Shown here: positions 44,783 to 53,803 of the stretch, piece after piece
Layout: each line of letters begins with the position of its first letter
Numbering within the stretch: position 1 is the first letter of the stretch
NCBI RefSeq assembly: GCF_030409685.1
Contig: NZ_JAUFQJ010000004.1
Location: forward strand, 124,001-188,000
Direction: 5' to 3'
DNA length: 64,000 nt
Source: Ferruginibacter paludis
Lineage (GTDB): Bacteria; Bacteroidota; Bacteroidia; Chitinophagales; Chitinophagaceae
Translations under genes and position numbers: made by a program
Notes under the pieces: model-generated
Seen by the model: only the letters and a program-made list of their open reading frames with translations
Database searches by the model: none
What the model was told of the DNA's origin: nothing

Positions 44783-46038
44783 AGTACAAATTAATTTTCA
44801 GCATTGGCAAATCCTTACTGCTTGCCAGGTGGAAACAAACGCTGGTAGCAGCCGTAGGCGTCACTTTCAGTATTACCATGTTTATCACCTTGCTAAGTTT
44901 TATGACAGGGCTTAATAAGCTGCTGGATGGACTAATTTTAAACAGAACACCACACGTAAGGCTGTACAACGATATCAAGCCAAGCAAGGATCAGCCGGTT
45001 AATTCGGCTGCTGCATACAAAGATTATCACAACTTTATAAGTTCTATAAAATCAAGCAGCAGCCGGCAGGAAATTTACAACAGTACTACGATAATAGAAA
45101 GCCTTCAGCGTGACGAACGGGTAGTTGGCATTGCGCCCAAAATATTTGCACAGGTATTTTTTAATGCCGGCACAATTGATATAACCGGATCTGTCAACGG
45201 CATTGATGTGGAGGCAGAAAGCAATTTTTTTCACTTTAATGATTATATTATTGATGGCAGGGGAACAGATATAAAAAATGTAGCCAACAGCATTGTACTG
45301 GGAAAAGGCCTTGCAACAAAATTGCTCGCCAATATAGACGATGTGATACAGGTAGCAACAGCTAAAGGCGAAATTTTTCAACTGAAAGTGGTAGGCCTCT
45401 ATCAATCTGGCATTTCAGAATATGATAAATCCGTGGCGTTTGCAAGCATCACTACTGCTCAAAAGCTATTGGGCAAACCGGCTAGTTATATTACCGATAT
45501 ACAGATAAAAATAACCGACCTTAACCAGGCGCCAAAAGTGGCAAAAGAATATGCCGGATTATATGGATGCGATGCAGAAGATATACAAACTGCCAACTCA
45601 CAGTTTGAGACAGGCAGCTTTATCCGGACACTCATTTCCTACGCTGTGGGCATAACGTTGCTCATTGTCGCAGGTTTTGGCATCTACAATATTTTAAACA
45701 TGATGATCTATGAAAAAATGGATTCCATCGCCATTTTAAAAGCCACCGGATTTTCAGGCAGCGATGTTAAAAAAATATTCATGGTAATTGCGCTCACCAT
45801 TGGCTTTTTTGGCGGATTGGCGGGATTACTGTTTGGCTTTCTGTTATCATCCGGCATAGGCAGGATACCTTTTAATATGACGGCATTACCCACCGTTACC
45901 ACCTACCCCATCAATTACAGCCTGGTATATTATTCCATCGGTTTTTCTTTTTCATTGATCACGACTTACCTGGCCGGCTATTTTCCTTCAAGAAAAGCCA
46001 GCAAAATAGATCCCGTAATCATCATCAGAGGCAAATAA
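44779..46038 (+). CDS. FtsX/MacB-like ABC transporter permease
   Basis: 419 residues. One N-terminal transmembrane helix (about 22-47), a large periplasmic domain of about 240 residues (with NGIDVEAESNFFHFNDYI), then three transmembrane helices in an FtsX-type block (SYAVGITLLIVAGFGIYNILNMMI, and the cytosolic KATGFSGSDVKKIF coupling loop). MacB/LolCE topology. Substrate unknown; operon partner of the adaptor and ATPase. Confidence 0.9.
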   Translation: MKYKLIFSIGKSLLLARWKQTLVAAVGVTFSITMFITLLSFMTGLNKLLDGLILNRTPHVRLYNDIKPSKDQPVNSAAAYKDYHNFISSIKSSSSRQEIYNSTTIIESLQRDERVVGIAPKIFAQVFFNAGTIDITGSVNGIDVEAESNFFHFNDYIIDGRGTDIKNVANSIVLGKGLATKLLANIDDVIQVATAKGEIFQLKVVGLYQSGISEYDKSVAFASITTAQKLLGKPASYITDIQIKITDLNQAPKVAKEYAGLYGCDAEDIQTANSQFETGSFIRTLISYAVGITLLIVAGFGIYNILNMMIYEKMDSIAILKATGFSGSDVKKIFMVIALTIGFFGGLAGLLFGFLLSSGIGRIPFNMTALPTVTTYPINYSLVYYSIGFSFSLITTYLAGYFPSRKASKIDPVIIIRGK

Positions 46039-46040
46039 TT

Positions 46041-46718
46041 ATGAGCGAAATAATACTGCAGGCTAAAAACATCAACAAATATTTTCACGACCCTGTAACG
46101 GTTAAAGTCCTGAATAATATTACATTCTCTGTCAACAAGGGAGAGTTTGTTTCTGTAACCGGTAAATCGGGCTGCGGCAAAAGCACGCTGCTGTATATTT
46201 TAAGTACCATGGATACGGACTACGAAGGGGAATTACTGATTGACAATGAAATAATGACTCATAAAAAAGAAAAACAGCTGGCACTTGTAAGAAATCAGAA
46301 AATAGGTTTTGTGTTTCAGTTTCATTATTTGCTGAATGAATTTTCTGTGCTCAGGAATGTAATGCTGCCCGGGCTTAAATTAAATAAATTTTCAGAAGCA
46401 GAAGTAGAGCACCGTGCCATGGAACGCCTGAAAATGCTGGGTATTCAGCAGCTGGCTAACAAAAATGCCAACCAGATTTCCGGTGGGGAGAAACAGAGGG
46501 TAGCCATTGCCCGGGCTCTTATAAATGATCCTTTGATTATAATGGGAGATGAACCAACCGGCAATCTTGATAAAAAAAACAGTGAAACAGTGTTCAATAT
46601 CTTCCGGGAGCTGGCAACAGAATTTAAGCAAACGCTGTTGATTGTAACGCATGATGAAGGTTTTGCAGAAAGGACAAACCGTATCATCCATATGGAAGAC
46701 GGCAATATTGTTACCTAA
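46041..46718 (+). CDS. ABC transporter ATP-binding subunit (LolD/MacB-like)
   Basis: 225 residues. Walker A GKSGCGKST (41-49), Q-loop FVFQFHYLLNEFSV, signature ISGGEKQRVAIARAL, Walker B LIIMGDEPTGNLD, H-loop IVTHDEGFAE. This is the LolD/FtsE/MacB class that drives mechanotransmission rather than substrate translocation across the inner membrane. 2 bases after the permease gene. Confidence 0.93.
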   Translation: MSEIILQAKNINKYFHDPVTVKVLNNITFSVNKGEFVSVTGKSGCGKSTLLYILSTMDTDYEGELLIDNEIMTHKKEKQLALVRNQKIGFVFQFHYLLNEFSVLRNVMLPGLKLNKFSEAEVEHRAMERLKMLGIQQLANKNANQISGGEKQRVAIARALINDPLIIMGDEPTGNLDKKNSETVFNIFRELATEFKQTLLIVTHDEGFAERTNRIIHMEDGNIVT

Positions 46719-46830
46719 CCACCAAGCCCTTTAAAAAGAAAAATAGCATCAGGCAGCGTCAGTAAGAGATGCGACCTGTAAATAAGGGGACCGGATAGAA
46801 ATCCGGTCCCGTACTAAAATCCAATATCCT

Positions 46831-46872
46831 ATGAAAAACCAGTATAAAAATAACATGAAGACTACAAAATAA
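46831..46872 (+). CDS. Possible 13-residue basic micropeptide (unit 1)
   Basis: ATG 24 bases after the first hairpin core opens MKNQYKNNMKTTK. Four Lys and no acidic residue. It corresponds to the tiny frame of unit 2. No Shine-Dalgarno, as is normal in this phylum, so translation is uncertain. Confidence 0.25.
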   Translation: MKNQYKNNMKTTK

Positions 46873-46993
46873 AAATAACAATCGTCAACTCTTACACTGA
46901 TTGAAAACAGTACTTTACTTGCTTCGAAAAAAAACCAGGGGGCATAAAGAAGGCCGGATAGAAATCCGGCCCGTAATTATCTAAATATACCTA

Positions 46994-47041
46994 ATGAGAA
47001 ACCGGGATAAAAATAAAGGGAACAACATTGTAAAAAAATAA
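46994..47041 (+). CDS. Possible 15-residue basic micropeptide (unit 2)
   Basis: ATG 24 bases after the second hairpin core opens MRNRDKNKGNNIVKK. It shares the pattern M-K/R-N-x-x-K-N with unit 1 and the same distance from the hairpin, which favours a conserved element but could also reflect recent duplication of non-coding DNA. In unit 3 the start has become TTT. Confidence 0.25.
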   Translation: MRNRDKNKGNNIVKK

Positions 47042-47376
47042 CTGCCATCATAAATAATGCTGATTGAAAGCATCGTTAGCAGCCGGCTGCAACGTTCAAC
47101 AAATGATCTGAAGTGATAAAAAAACAAGAGGCCGGATAGAAATCCAGCCCCGCATTAAAATTCAATACTCTTTGAAAACCATCGTAAAAGTAACTGCGTC
47201 AACCTTGTAAAAAAACAATATCCGTCATGCTATTATGTGATTTATGTCAGGTGCATGAAATGTAACCGCCGGGTGTTTGCTTTTGGAAAAGGATGCGCAG
47301 GGTCAACTCCGTGGCTGATTAATATCATGAATAGTAATCAATAGTTTCGGCAATTTAGTAGATTCTAAAGATTGTT

Positions 47377-49023
47377 ATGCCTGTAGTATCCGGAAAGAAT
47401 ATCAGAAAGATAACTCATTTGGACGCTTTTGAAAAAAATGCAGGCGTAGGCATTGTGATTACTGACAGCGAAGGGACAATTGCATCAATCAACCCGGTTG
47501 CACTTAAAGCATTTGGCTTCGCTAAAAAAGAACTTCTGGGCAAACCTGTTAATTTGATAATGCCCCATAAGCCTGATCAGATCATACTGCATTCGACAGA
47601 AGCCGGCCGGCTAAAAAGAACAACACTGCCTGCAGTTGCCGGACTTAACATGGTTGCAAAAAGAAAAGATGGATCCGAATTTTTTCTGGAAGTGGCTGTA
47701 AGTATTTACAATGCCAGCGGCGAAAAATACGTAATCAGTATTCTCAACAGCAGCAGTGCCGGTAAAAAACCAGCAATCGCCTCCGGCTTCTTAAAAGATG
47801 CACTGGAACAGCTGGTTGAAAAGCGCACCCATGACTTAAAAGCTACACTACACCGGCTGGAAATAATCAATACCGAACTGGAAGAAGCTGCTGCCTTTCA
47901 AAAAGCGGTACTTAACAATGCAGGCGCTATGATTATTGCTACCAATAAAAAGGGTATTATAAAATTGTTTAACCCCGAGGCAGAGCTTAACACCGGGTAC
48001 ACCAACGCGGAAGTGATAGATAAAAAACAACCCGTACTTTTTCATGTCAAAAAAGAAATACAACAAAGGCGGGCTGAATTATTACAAGAATTTGGCACTG
48101 TAATAAAAGATGACTTCAGGGTACTGGTAGAAAAAGCAACCAGGAATATGCACGCCGAAGAACAATATACTTTCATAAGGAAAGATGGCTCCACATTTCC
48201 AGTTATGTTAACCATTACTGCCATGAAAGACAGGGCTGGAAGTATTACCGGCTTTATGGGAATTGCCGTTGACATCTCTGAAAGAAAACAGGCTGAGGAA
48301 AATTTAATAGCAGCTTTAAAAAAAGAAAAAGACCTGAATGAACTTAAGTCAGACTTTATATCAATGGCGTCGCATGAATTTCGTACGCCACTCAGCGCTA
48401 TTACATCTTCTGCCTATCTCATACAAAATTATACCAGCACTGCAGACCAGCCAAAACGGGAAAAGCACCTCAGCCGCATTTCTTCAGCCGTTGATATGCT
48501 GAATAATATTTTAAACGATTTTCTGAATGCAGGAAAAATTGAAGCGGGAAAGGTGCCGGTACATTTTACCCAATTTGATATTAAGCAATTCCTGATGAGT
48601 ACGATAGCGGAACTGAAAAACAACCTGAATCAACATCAAAGAATTTATTATATTCATAGAGGAGACAAAAATGTATTTTTAGATTCATCGCTGCTTAAGC
48701 ACATAATTATTAACTTAGTATCCAATGCTCACAAATTTTCAGATAGTGAGTGTCCGATAGAAATTAAAACCATTCACCTTCAACAAACGATTTCGCTTTC
48801 AGTAAAAGATCATGGCATTGGTATTTCCAAAGAAGATCAGCAACACATAACTGAACTTTTCTTTCGCGGAAGCAATGCACGCAATATACAGGGCACGGGC
48901 CTCGGTCTGCACATAGTTTCAAGGTATGCGGCACTAATGCATGGAAGTATGACGTGGAAGAGCAAGTTAGAAAAGGGAGCAGAATTTATCATCACTTTTA
49001 AAAAACAGGAAGAAAAAATTTGA
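47377..49023 (+). CDS. PAS-PAS sensor histidine kinase
   Basis: 548 residues, no transmembrane segment. Two PAS domains (about 12-125 with NPVALKAFGFAKKELLGKPVNLIMP, and 175-310), a HisKA domain with His333 in SHEFRTPLSAI, and HATPase boxes N (NLVSNAHKF), G1 (KDHGIGI) and G2 (GTGLGLHIV). PAS 1 resembles the FixL fold sequence around the loop, but the FixL heme-ligand His is not obviously aligned. A cytosolic sensor that probably phosphorylates the next gene's product. Confidence 0.9.
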   Translation: MPVVSGKNIRKITHLDAFEKNAGVGIVITDSEGTIASINPVALKAFGFAKKELLGKPVNLIMPHKPDQIILHSTEAGRLKRTTLPAVAGLNMVAKRKDGSEFFLEVAVSIYNASGEKYVISILNSSSAGKKPAIASGFLKDALEQLVEKRTHDLKATLHRLEIINTELEEAAAFQKAVLNNAGAMIIATNKKGIIKLFNPEAELNTGYTNAEVIDKKQPVLFHVKKEIQQRRAELLQEFGTVIKDDFRVLVEKATRNMHAEEQYTFIRKDGSTFPVMLTITAMKDRAGSITGFMGIAVDISERKQAEENLIAALKKEKDLNELKSDFISMASHEFRTPLSAITSSAYLIQNYTSTADQPKREKHLSRISSAVDMLNNILNDFLNAGKIEAGKVPVHFTQFDIKQFLMSTIAELKNNLNQHQRIYYIHRGDKNVFLDSSLLKHIIINLVSNAHKFSDSECPIEIKTIHLQQTISLSVKDHGIGISKEDQQHITELFFRGSNARNIQGTGLGLHIVSRYAALMHGSMTWKSKLEKGAEFIITFKKQEEKI

Positions 49024-49146
49024 AATAATATAAAAATGGCGTGATAACAGTCCGTAAAATATGGATCAGTTCTGGCTGTCTAAATTGTTTGATTGCTTAT
49101 ACATTTTTAAAGCCACTACAACTTACACAGAATTAAAAATATGGTT

Positions 49147-50205
49147 ATGAAAAAAATACTGTTAATAGAAGACAACGCAGATATTAGAAATAATACTGCC
49201 GAAATTCTGGAGCTTTCCAACTATAAAGTTACCACGGCCGAAAACGGAAAAATCGGCCTGGAAAAAGCAATGGCTGAAACTCCGGACCTTATTATATGCG
49301 ATATTATGATGCCCGTACTGGATGGCTATGGTGTACTGCATGCCATTCATAAAAACGAAGCGATGAAAAATATTCCATTCATTTTTTTAACAGCAAAATC
49401 AGAACGCAACGACTTCAGAAAAGGAATGGAGTTAGGTGCCGATGATTATATTACCAAGCCTTTCAGCGGTACCGAGTTACTAAACTCAGTTGACAGCCGC
49501 TTAAGAAAATTGGATCTTTTGAAAAGGGAATTTTCACCCGGCCTGGAAGGATTGGAAGACCTGATGAAACTAAGTTCCGGAAAAAATATGTTACAGGCGT
49601 TGGCTGAAGACCGCTCCTATAACAATTACAAAAAGAAGCAAACTGTCTATTCAGAAGGGAACCATCCAAACAGGTTGTACTATGTTGTGAAAGGTAAAGT
49701 AAAAGTGTTTAAGCGCAATGAAGAAGGCAAAGAACTGGTTACAGATTTATTTAGTACAGGTGATTTTTTAGGCTATGTTGCATTGCTGGAGGGCACGGTG
49801 TATAAAGACACCGCTGTAGCAATGGAAGATTCACAACTGGCGCCCATTCCAAAAGAAGATTTTGAAGAATTGATTCACAACAATAAAGAAGTAGCTCAGC
49901 AGTTCATCCGCTTACTGGCCAATAATATTTCAACAAAAGAAAAACAACTGCTGGGGCTTGCATACAATTCCCTGCGAAAAAAAGTGGCGGAAGCTTTACT
50001 GACACTGCAAAAAAAATACAGCCAGGCAAGCGATAAATCATTTGTGATAAATATTAACCGGGAAAGCCTTGCCAGCATTGCCGGTACCGCAACCGAATCG
50101 CTTATCCGAACACTGAGTGATTTCAGAAGTGAAAAACTGATTGATATCAAAGAAGGCCATATCAGCATCATCAATGAAAAAAAGCTACAGTCCCTGGTGA
50201 ATTAG
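49147..50205 (+). CDS. Response regulator with CRP/FNR output domain
   Basis: 352 residues from the second in-frame ATG (49147); an ATG 6 bases upstream is also possible. Receiver domain with phospho-Asp about residue 52 in LIICDIMMPVLDGYG and Lys in FLTAKSER; then a cyclic-nucleotide-binding-like beta roll (about 150-270, YYVVKGKVKVFKRNEEGK) and a Crp HTH at the end (INRESLASIAGTATESLIRTLSDF). It follows the kinase by 123 bases, so the two form a two-component pair with DNA-binding output. Confidence 0.92.
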   Translation: MKKILLIEDNADIRNNTAEILELSNYKVTTAENGKIGLEKAMAETPDLIICDIMMPVLDGYGVLHAIHKNEAMKNIPFIFLTAKSERNDFRKGMELGADDYITKPFSGTELLNSVDSRLRKLDLLKREFSPGLEGLEDLMKLSSGKNMLQALAEDRSYNNYKKKQTVYSEGNHPNRLYYVVKGKVKVFKRNEEGKELVTDLFSTGDFLGYVALLEGTVYKDTAVAMEDSQLAPIPKEDFEELIHNNKEVAQQFIRLLANNISTKEKQLLGLAYNSLRKKVAEALLTLQKKYSQASDKSFVININRESLASIAGTATESLIRTLSDFRSEKLIDIKEGHISIINEKKLQSLVN

Positions 50206-50243
50206 AAAAAACACCGCCATTGCACAGGTGGAAAATTACTTTT

Positions 50244-50633
50244 TCAGCTGTTACTTAAAGTTGATATTTGTGTCAGATATGTATTGAACTCAATTTTTAA
50301 TTTATTAAACTGAAACTCGGCGAGCGCTATATCTTCACGGAGCCGTTGTAGCCGGTTATTAATTTCAGCTATCAATTTTCCATTACTTGTCTCGCCTTCG
50401 GCAAAAAGCTTTTCAATATGGGCAATATCATTCCGCAGTATACTGATCATTTCATCTTCCATTATAAAACGGCTTTGAAAATTTTCAACATCGTCAAGCA
50501 AACTTCTGTCGGGATTATCTTTCAGAATTTCTGCAATTCTATTTTTTAGATGAATATTTTCATCCATCATAAAGCCGAGTAAACGTTTCCACGTATCCTG
50601 CTCAAATTGTACCTGCTTAAATTTATCTGTCAT
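50244..50633 (-). CDS. Coiled-coil protein of unknown function
   Basis: 129 residues, nearly all predicted helix: heptads such as KNRIAEILKDNPDRSLLDDVENF and INNRLQRLREDIALAEFQFNKL. No membrane or signal segment. Such proteins often lie near DUF892/stress genes in Bacteroidota and may bind another helical partner. Convergent to the response regulator. No named family. Confidence 0.55.
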   Translation of the reverse strand: MTDKFKQVQFEQDTWKRLLGFMMDENIHLKNRIAEILKDNPDRSLLDDVENFQSRFIMEDEMISILRNDIAHIEKLFAEGETSNGKLIAEINNRLQRLREDIALAEFQFNKLKIEFNTYLTQISTLSNS

Positions 50634-50801
50634 TTTTTACCGGTTTAATTATTTGCTTAAAAATGCTTAAACTGGTTTTACACCGCCATCAGCAATTTGC
50701 CTAAAGCCCCGGGTTTTAATAAACCTGCGCCGTATGCCAAAAGTATATCGGATCAATTGCAAATACTACAATTGTTTACTGGACTAACCGCAACATTTCA
50801 T

Positions 50802-51326
50802 TTACTGGTGCAACACCCCCGGCATTTTTGCATTGGTATTTATTTCGTGTTCTGCCAGCTGCGACAGGCGGTCATCTATCTGCTTTTCATTTACCCCTGC
50901 TTCCCTGAAAAATGTGGCGTGTTTTTCCAACTCCAGTGCATTTGCAAATGCAGCAGCAGTACCGTAAGCACTTATTTTATAGTGATTGATTGCCTGTACG
51001 CATGCCAGCAAACAGGCATCTTTTACTGTTGGATCGGTGCAATTTTCAAGTTTTTCCTCCGCATCTGCAATAAAGGCTGGCATAACGCGGTTGGTAAGGC
51101 CTGCCGTAACTATTGCTTCTTCTTTATAAAATTCTTCCATCTTCTGTATGTGCTGCTGCACATAGTCAAAATACTTTTGCAAAACAGTTTTTAATTTAAG
51201 CGAGCCTGCGGTGCTGATCCAGTTATGTAAACTATTTTTAAGCACAGTTTCTGCAGTAATAAATTTACGGGCATCGTAATCCATCAGGTGATGCAGGTTG
51301 CTGATGGTAGCTGTATTTTCTTTCAT
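50802..51326 (-). CDS. DUF892 (YciE/YciF-like) ferritin-like protein
   Basis: 174 residues of four-helix-bundle type. Motifs: helix-2 LQKYFDYVQQHIQKMEEFY, helix-3 VKDACLLACVQAINHYKISAYGTAAAFA, and helix-4 KQIDDRLSQLAEHEINT. The Glu/His residues of a di-iron site (EEFYKE, NHYKI, AEHEIN) are plausible. Related YciE/F proteins are stress-induced. The divergent intergenic region contains two symmetric operator-like sites. Confidence 0.8.
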   Translation of the reverse strand: MKENTATISNLHHLMDYDARKFITAETVLKNSLHNWISTAGSLKLKTVLQKYFDYVQQHIQKMEEFYKEEAIVTAGLTNRVMPAFIADAEEKLENCTDPTVKDACLLACVQAINHYKISAYGTAAAFANALELEKHATFFREAGVNEKQIDDRLSQLAEHEINTNAKMPGVLHQ

Positions 51327-51367
51327 GTCAGACGTTTTTTATTACAACAAAACTACCTGACAGCACA

Positions 51368-51404
51368 AGTCATAGAAATGACTGCTATCAATAAAAATAT
51401 TGAT
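51368..51404. promoter_or_regulatory. Two adjacent dyads in the divergent ferritin-like/Pro-rich promoter region
   Basis: AGTCAT-AGAA-ATGACT (51368-51383) and ATCAATA-AAAA-TATTGAT (51387-51404) are perfect palindromes of 6+6 and 7+7 bases. The first has the GTCAT core seen at the PfkB and hya promoters. Both fit the size of dimeric regulator sites such as CRP/FNR family operators, and the nearby receiver-CRP regulator is a candidate. Binding is not demonstrated. Confidence 0.4.
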
Positions 51405-51589
51405 TGTGCTCAGTGAAAAAAAGAACTACAAATACTGACAACAATCACAATATAAGTTGACAACTGGCATTGTATTACCGGTCAAAAAAATATTCTTTTA
51501 GGATGTAATGATACCGGTTTTCAATAAAACTTGTACGCTATTTGTATGATAAACAGCAACCATCGTTTAACCAATAAAAATATTTCCAG

Positions 51590-51775
51590 ATGTCAATAAA
51601 AAAACAACCGGGTAAACCTATTGAAAATCCCCTGCCCGAAAAACGGCCGGAAATAGAGCCTGTTCAGGAACCCGGAGAATTGCCCGTTCCTGAAGAAGAC
51701 CCTGATATCATCCCGGATGAAGATCCGTTTATAACACCACCATACGAAATTCCGCCACCTGCGGAAGGACCATAA
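51590..51775 (+). CDS. Small Pro/Glu-rich acidic protein
   Basis: 61 residues rich in Pro, Glu and Asp (EPVQEPGELPVPEEDPD) and lacking a signal peptide or Cys. Low-complexity, probably disordered. Its stop is 16 bases before the PEBP gene, so it is likely translated from the same message. No function known. Confidence 0.55.
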   Translation: MSIKKQPGKPIENPLPEKRPEIEPVQEPGELPVPEEDPDIIPDEDPFITPPYEIPPPAEGP

Positions 51776-51791
51776 TAATAAAAACAGCATC

Positions 51792-52268
51792 ATGATAAAC
51801 AGCGAAGCAACCAAAGCGATCGATTATAAAATGCTTGCAGTAAGCAGTCCCGCTTTTTTAAACGAAACAATCATTCCGGCTCAGTATACATGTGATGGCA
51901 TCAATGTAAGCCCGCCGCTGAATATTGACCACATACCGGAAAAAGCAAAATGCCTGGCAATAATAATGGATGATCCGGATGCTCCGCTTCACACATGGGT
52001 ACATTGGCTGGTATGGAATATCCCGGTAACGCATCACCTGAAAGAAAACCAAATTCATGGCATACAGGGATTGAATGATTTCCGTCAGGTTCACTATAGC
52101 GGCCCCTGCCCTCCCGCGGGTACACACCATTATTATTTTAAAGTGTATGCGCTGGATGCGCTGCTTGATTTACCGCCTGCATCATCAAAGGCAGCACTGG
52201 AAAAATCCATGAGCGATCACATCATTGCTTTTGGCGAATTAACGGGCATTTATAAAAAAATAAAATGA
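51792..52268 (+). CDS. YbhB/YbcL-type phosphatidylethanolamine-binding (PEBP) protein
   Basis: 158 residues. PEBP anion-site motifs DDPDAPLHTWVHWLVWNIP and YSGPCPPAGTHHYYFKVYALD are complete; the family size is standard for bacterial Raf-kinase-inhibitor-like proteins. No signal peptide. Role in bacteria is unclear. Its stop overlaps the next gene's start. Confidence 0.92.
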   Translation: MINSEATKAIDYKMLAVSSPAFLNETIIPAQYTCDGINVSPPLNIDHIPEKAKCLAIIMDDPDAPLHTWVHWLVWNIPVTHHLKENQIHGIQGLNDFRQVHYSGPCPPAGTHHYYFKVYALDALLDLPPASSKAALEKSMSDHIIAFGELTGIYKKIK

Positions 52269-52651
52269 AAGCCATATTATTTTCACTACTGGCATTTGTT
52301 GCCCTCACTGCACTCTTCTCAGGGTTACTCCTCATCAGCAATCCCACAGGAGACCTGATGCATTTACCAATTAGCCTGCTGACACCCACGCCCTTTAAAA
52401 ATTTTCTTGTTCCGGGCATTGTGCTGGCACTGGCAGTAGGCGGCATTAACATCACGGCAGTAATTTATAGCCTGCTTCGCCATCCCAACCGCTACCACTG
52501 GGCTATAGCAGGCGGCTTCACTTTACTCGGATTTATTATTGCACAAATGATACTGATACATGCAGCAAACTGGCTTCATTTTTTATATATCGGTATTGCC
52601 CTGTTGATTATTTTACTTGCTTACCAGCTGGAAGGAAAGTGGGCAGTGTAG
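52265..52651 (+). CDS. Four-span membrane protein of unknown function
   Basis: 128 residues; hydrophobic segments at about 3-20, 44-66, 74-96 and 101-120. Loop NPTGDLMHLPISLLTPTPF lies between helices 1 and 2. Overlaps the PEBP gene by 4 bases (ATGA), so it is translationally coupled. Similar to small DoxX-like or DUF-type membrane proteins but not assignable. Confidence 0.6.
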   Translation: MKAILFSLLAFVALTALFSGLLLISNPTGDLMHLPISLLTPTPFKNFLVPGIVLALAVGGINITAVIYSLLRHPNRYHWAIAGGFTLLGFIIAQMILIHAANWLHFLYIGIALLIILLAYQLEGKWAV

Positions 52652-52682
52652 CAATTCCTTATACCATACATTAACAAAAAAA

Positions 52683-52835
52683 ATGGCGATCAATAAAGAA
52701 TGGCATTTGCAGCATCTAATGCCAAAAAATCCAACCCTGCAAGAGCGCATAGCCTGGCACCTGGAACACAAAAAACATTGTGCCTGCAGGGATATCCCTG
52801 AAAGTCTGAAAAAGATAATGCTTGCGAAAAAATAG
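52683..52835 (+). CDS. Conserved-looking 50-residue Cys/His-containing protein
   Basis: ATG at 52683 gives 50 residues: EWHLQHLMPKNPTLQERIAW, HLEHKKHCACRDIPESL. A longer open frame starts 66 bases upstream inside the previous gene but with no start context. The CxC and three His could bind a metal. I recognise the pattern HxxHxxPKNPTxxxRxxWHxxHxxxCxCR as one seen in other Bacteroidota small proteins, but not its role. Confidence 0.55.
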   Translation: MAINKEWHLQHLMPKNPTLQERIAWHLEHKKHCACRDIPESLKKIMLAKK

Positions 52836-52968
52836 TGCTGGGCCATGCAAAAATGTGTATGCCCTGCTTCCTGGCTGCTCAATATCACCTATATTCATTT
52901 TTTTAAACCCTGTAACTATGTTACAGCATGCTTTACTACACCATTAAGCCGGTGGTACTGTTAACTGA

Positions 52969-53763
52969 ATGAGGATGAATAAAATCGGTTATGTTTTATC
53001 GGGCGGAGGAGCAAGGGGTTTTGCCCACCTTGGAGTAATTAAATATCTGGAAGAACTTGGTATAAAACCACATGCCATTGCAGGCACAAGTGCCGGGGCA
53101 ATTGCAGGAGCATTGTATGCTGCCGGCAAAAGCCCGGAAGAAATTCTGCAACTATTAAAGAAAAGCAACTACTTTGGCTGGAGCAATTTATTGTGGCGAA
53201 AAAATGGTTTCTTTTCCATGCATGCCCTGTATGAATTATTAAAAACAACCATCTCCGGCAATGATTTTGATGCAGTTAAAATTAAATTATTTGTTGCAGC
53301 TACCGATCTTGTAAAAGGTGATCCGGTAATACTTTCATCAGGCAAGTTGTTTGAAGCAGTTATTGCATCCGCTTCTATCCCGGTAGTATTTGAGCCGGTA
53401 GTTATGGGTGACCTGTTACTGGTAGATGGTGGTGTACTAAATAATTTTCCTGCCGAACCACTTCAAAAAATATGCGATGTTATCATTGGTTCGTCTGTAA
53501 ATAAATTGACCGATAACATCAGTACAAAATCAGTTTTAAGCGCTAAAAATATCATTGACCGTTGTTTCCATATGGCCATTGCATCGGCAGTGCACAGCAA
53601 GAAAAAAAACTGTGACGTTTTTATAGAATCCCCTTTACATGATTTTGACATGTATGATGTAAAACCAGCGGATAAAATATTTGAAATTGGATATAATACC
53701 GCTGCATTGTGCAAAGCCGAATTGCTTGCTGCAATAAAAAAAGTTGCTAAAAAAGAAGCTTGA
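52969..53763 (+). CDS. Patatin-like phospholipase
   Basis: 264 residues. Oxyanion hole GGGARG near residue 13, nucleophile GTSAG at about 39-43, and DGG catalytic Asp at about 150. A Ser-Asp dyad lipid acyl hydrolase. ATG at 52969 or 52975 is possible. No signal peptide: cytosolic or membrane associated. It ends convergently to the GerW-like gene. Confidence 0.9.
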   Translation: MRMNKIGYVLSGGGARGFAHLGVIKYLEELGIKPHAIAGTSAGAIAGALYAAGKSPEEILQLLKKSNYFGWSNLLWRKNGFFSMHALYELLKTTISGNDFDAVKIKLFVAATDLVKGDPVILSSGKLFEAVIASASIPVVFEPVVMGDLLLVDGGVLNNFPAEPLQKICDVIIGSSVNKLTDNISTKSVLSAKNIIDRCFHMAIASAVHSKKKNCDVFIESPLHDFDMYDVKPADKIFEIGYNTAALCKAELLAAIKKVAKKEA

Positions 53764-53803
53764 AAAAGATACCTGTGTTGTTTAGTTTCCATGAAAAATA
53801 AAA

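Larger units (their letters stand above)
46786..47260 (+). repeat. Three tandem units: GGCCGGAT-AGAA-ATCCGGCC hairpin plus tiny basic frame
   Basis: Units start with stem-loop cores at 46791-46806, 46954-46969 and 47132-47147 (spacing 163 and 178 bases). Stem 1 is a perfect 10-bp GGGACCGGAT/ATCCGGTCCC, stem 2 an 8-bp GGCCGGAT/ATCCGGCC (an A-U pair in unit 1 changes to a G-C pair), stem 3 has one mismatch; all loops are AGAA. About 25 bases after each stem is a short frame: 13 residues in unit 1, 15 in unit 2, the third lacking ATG. Similarity continues for about 100 bases after the hairpin. Confidence 0.75.

Noticed and set aside
46786..47260. The hairpin repeats as a CRISPR array
   Set aside because: Only three copies, spacing of 163 and 178 bases, and the repeats continue into the spacers; no cas genes are seen.
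47377..47760. Heme-binding FixL-type oxygen sensor
   Set aside because: PAS 1 resembles FixL in sequence but the proximal His cannot be placed with confidence, so oxygen sensing is not claimed.
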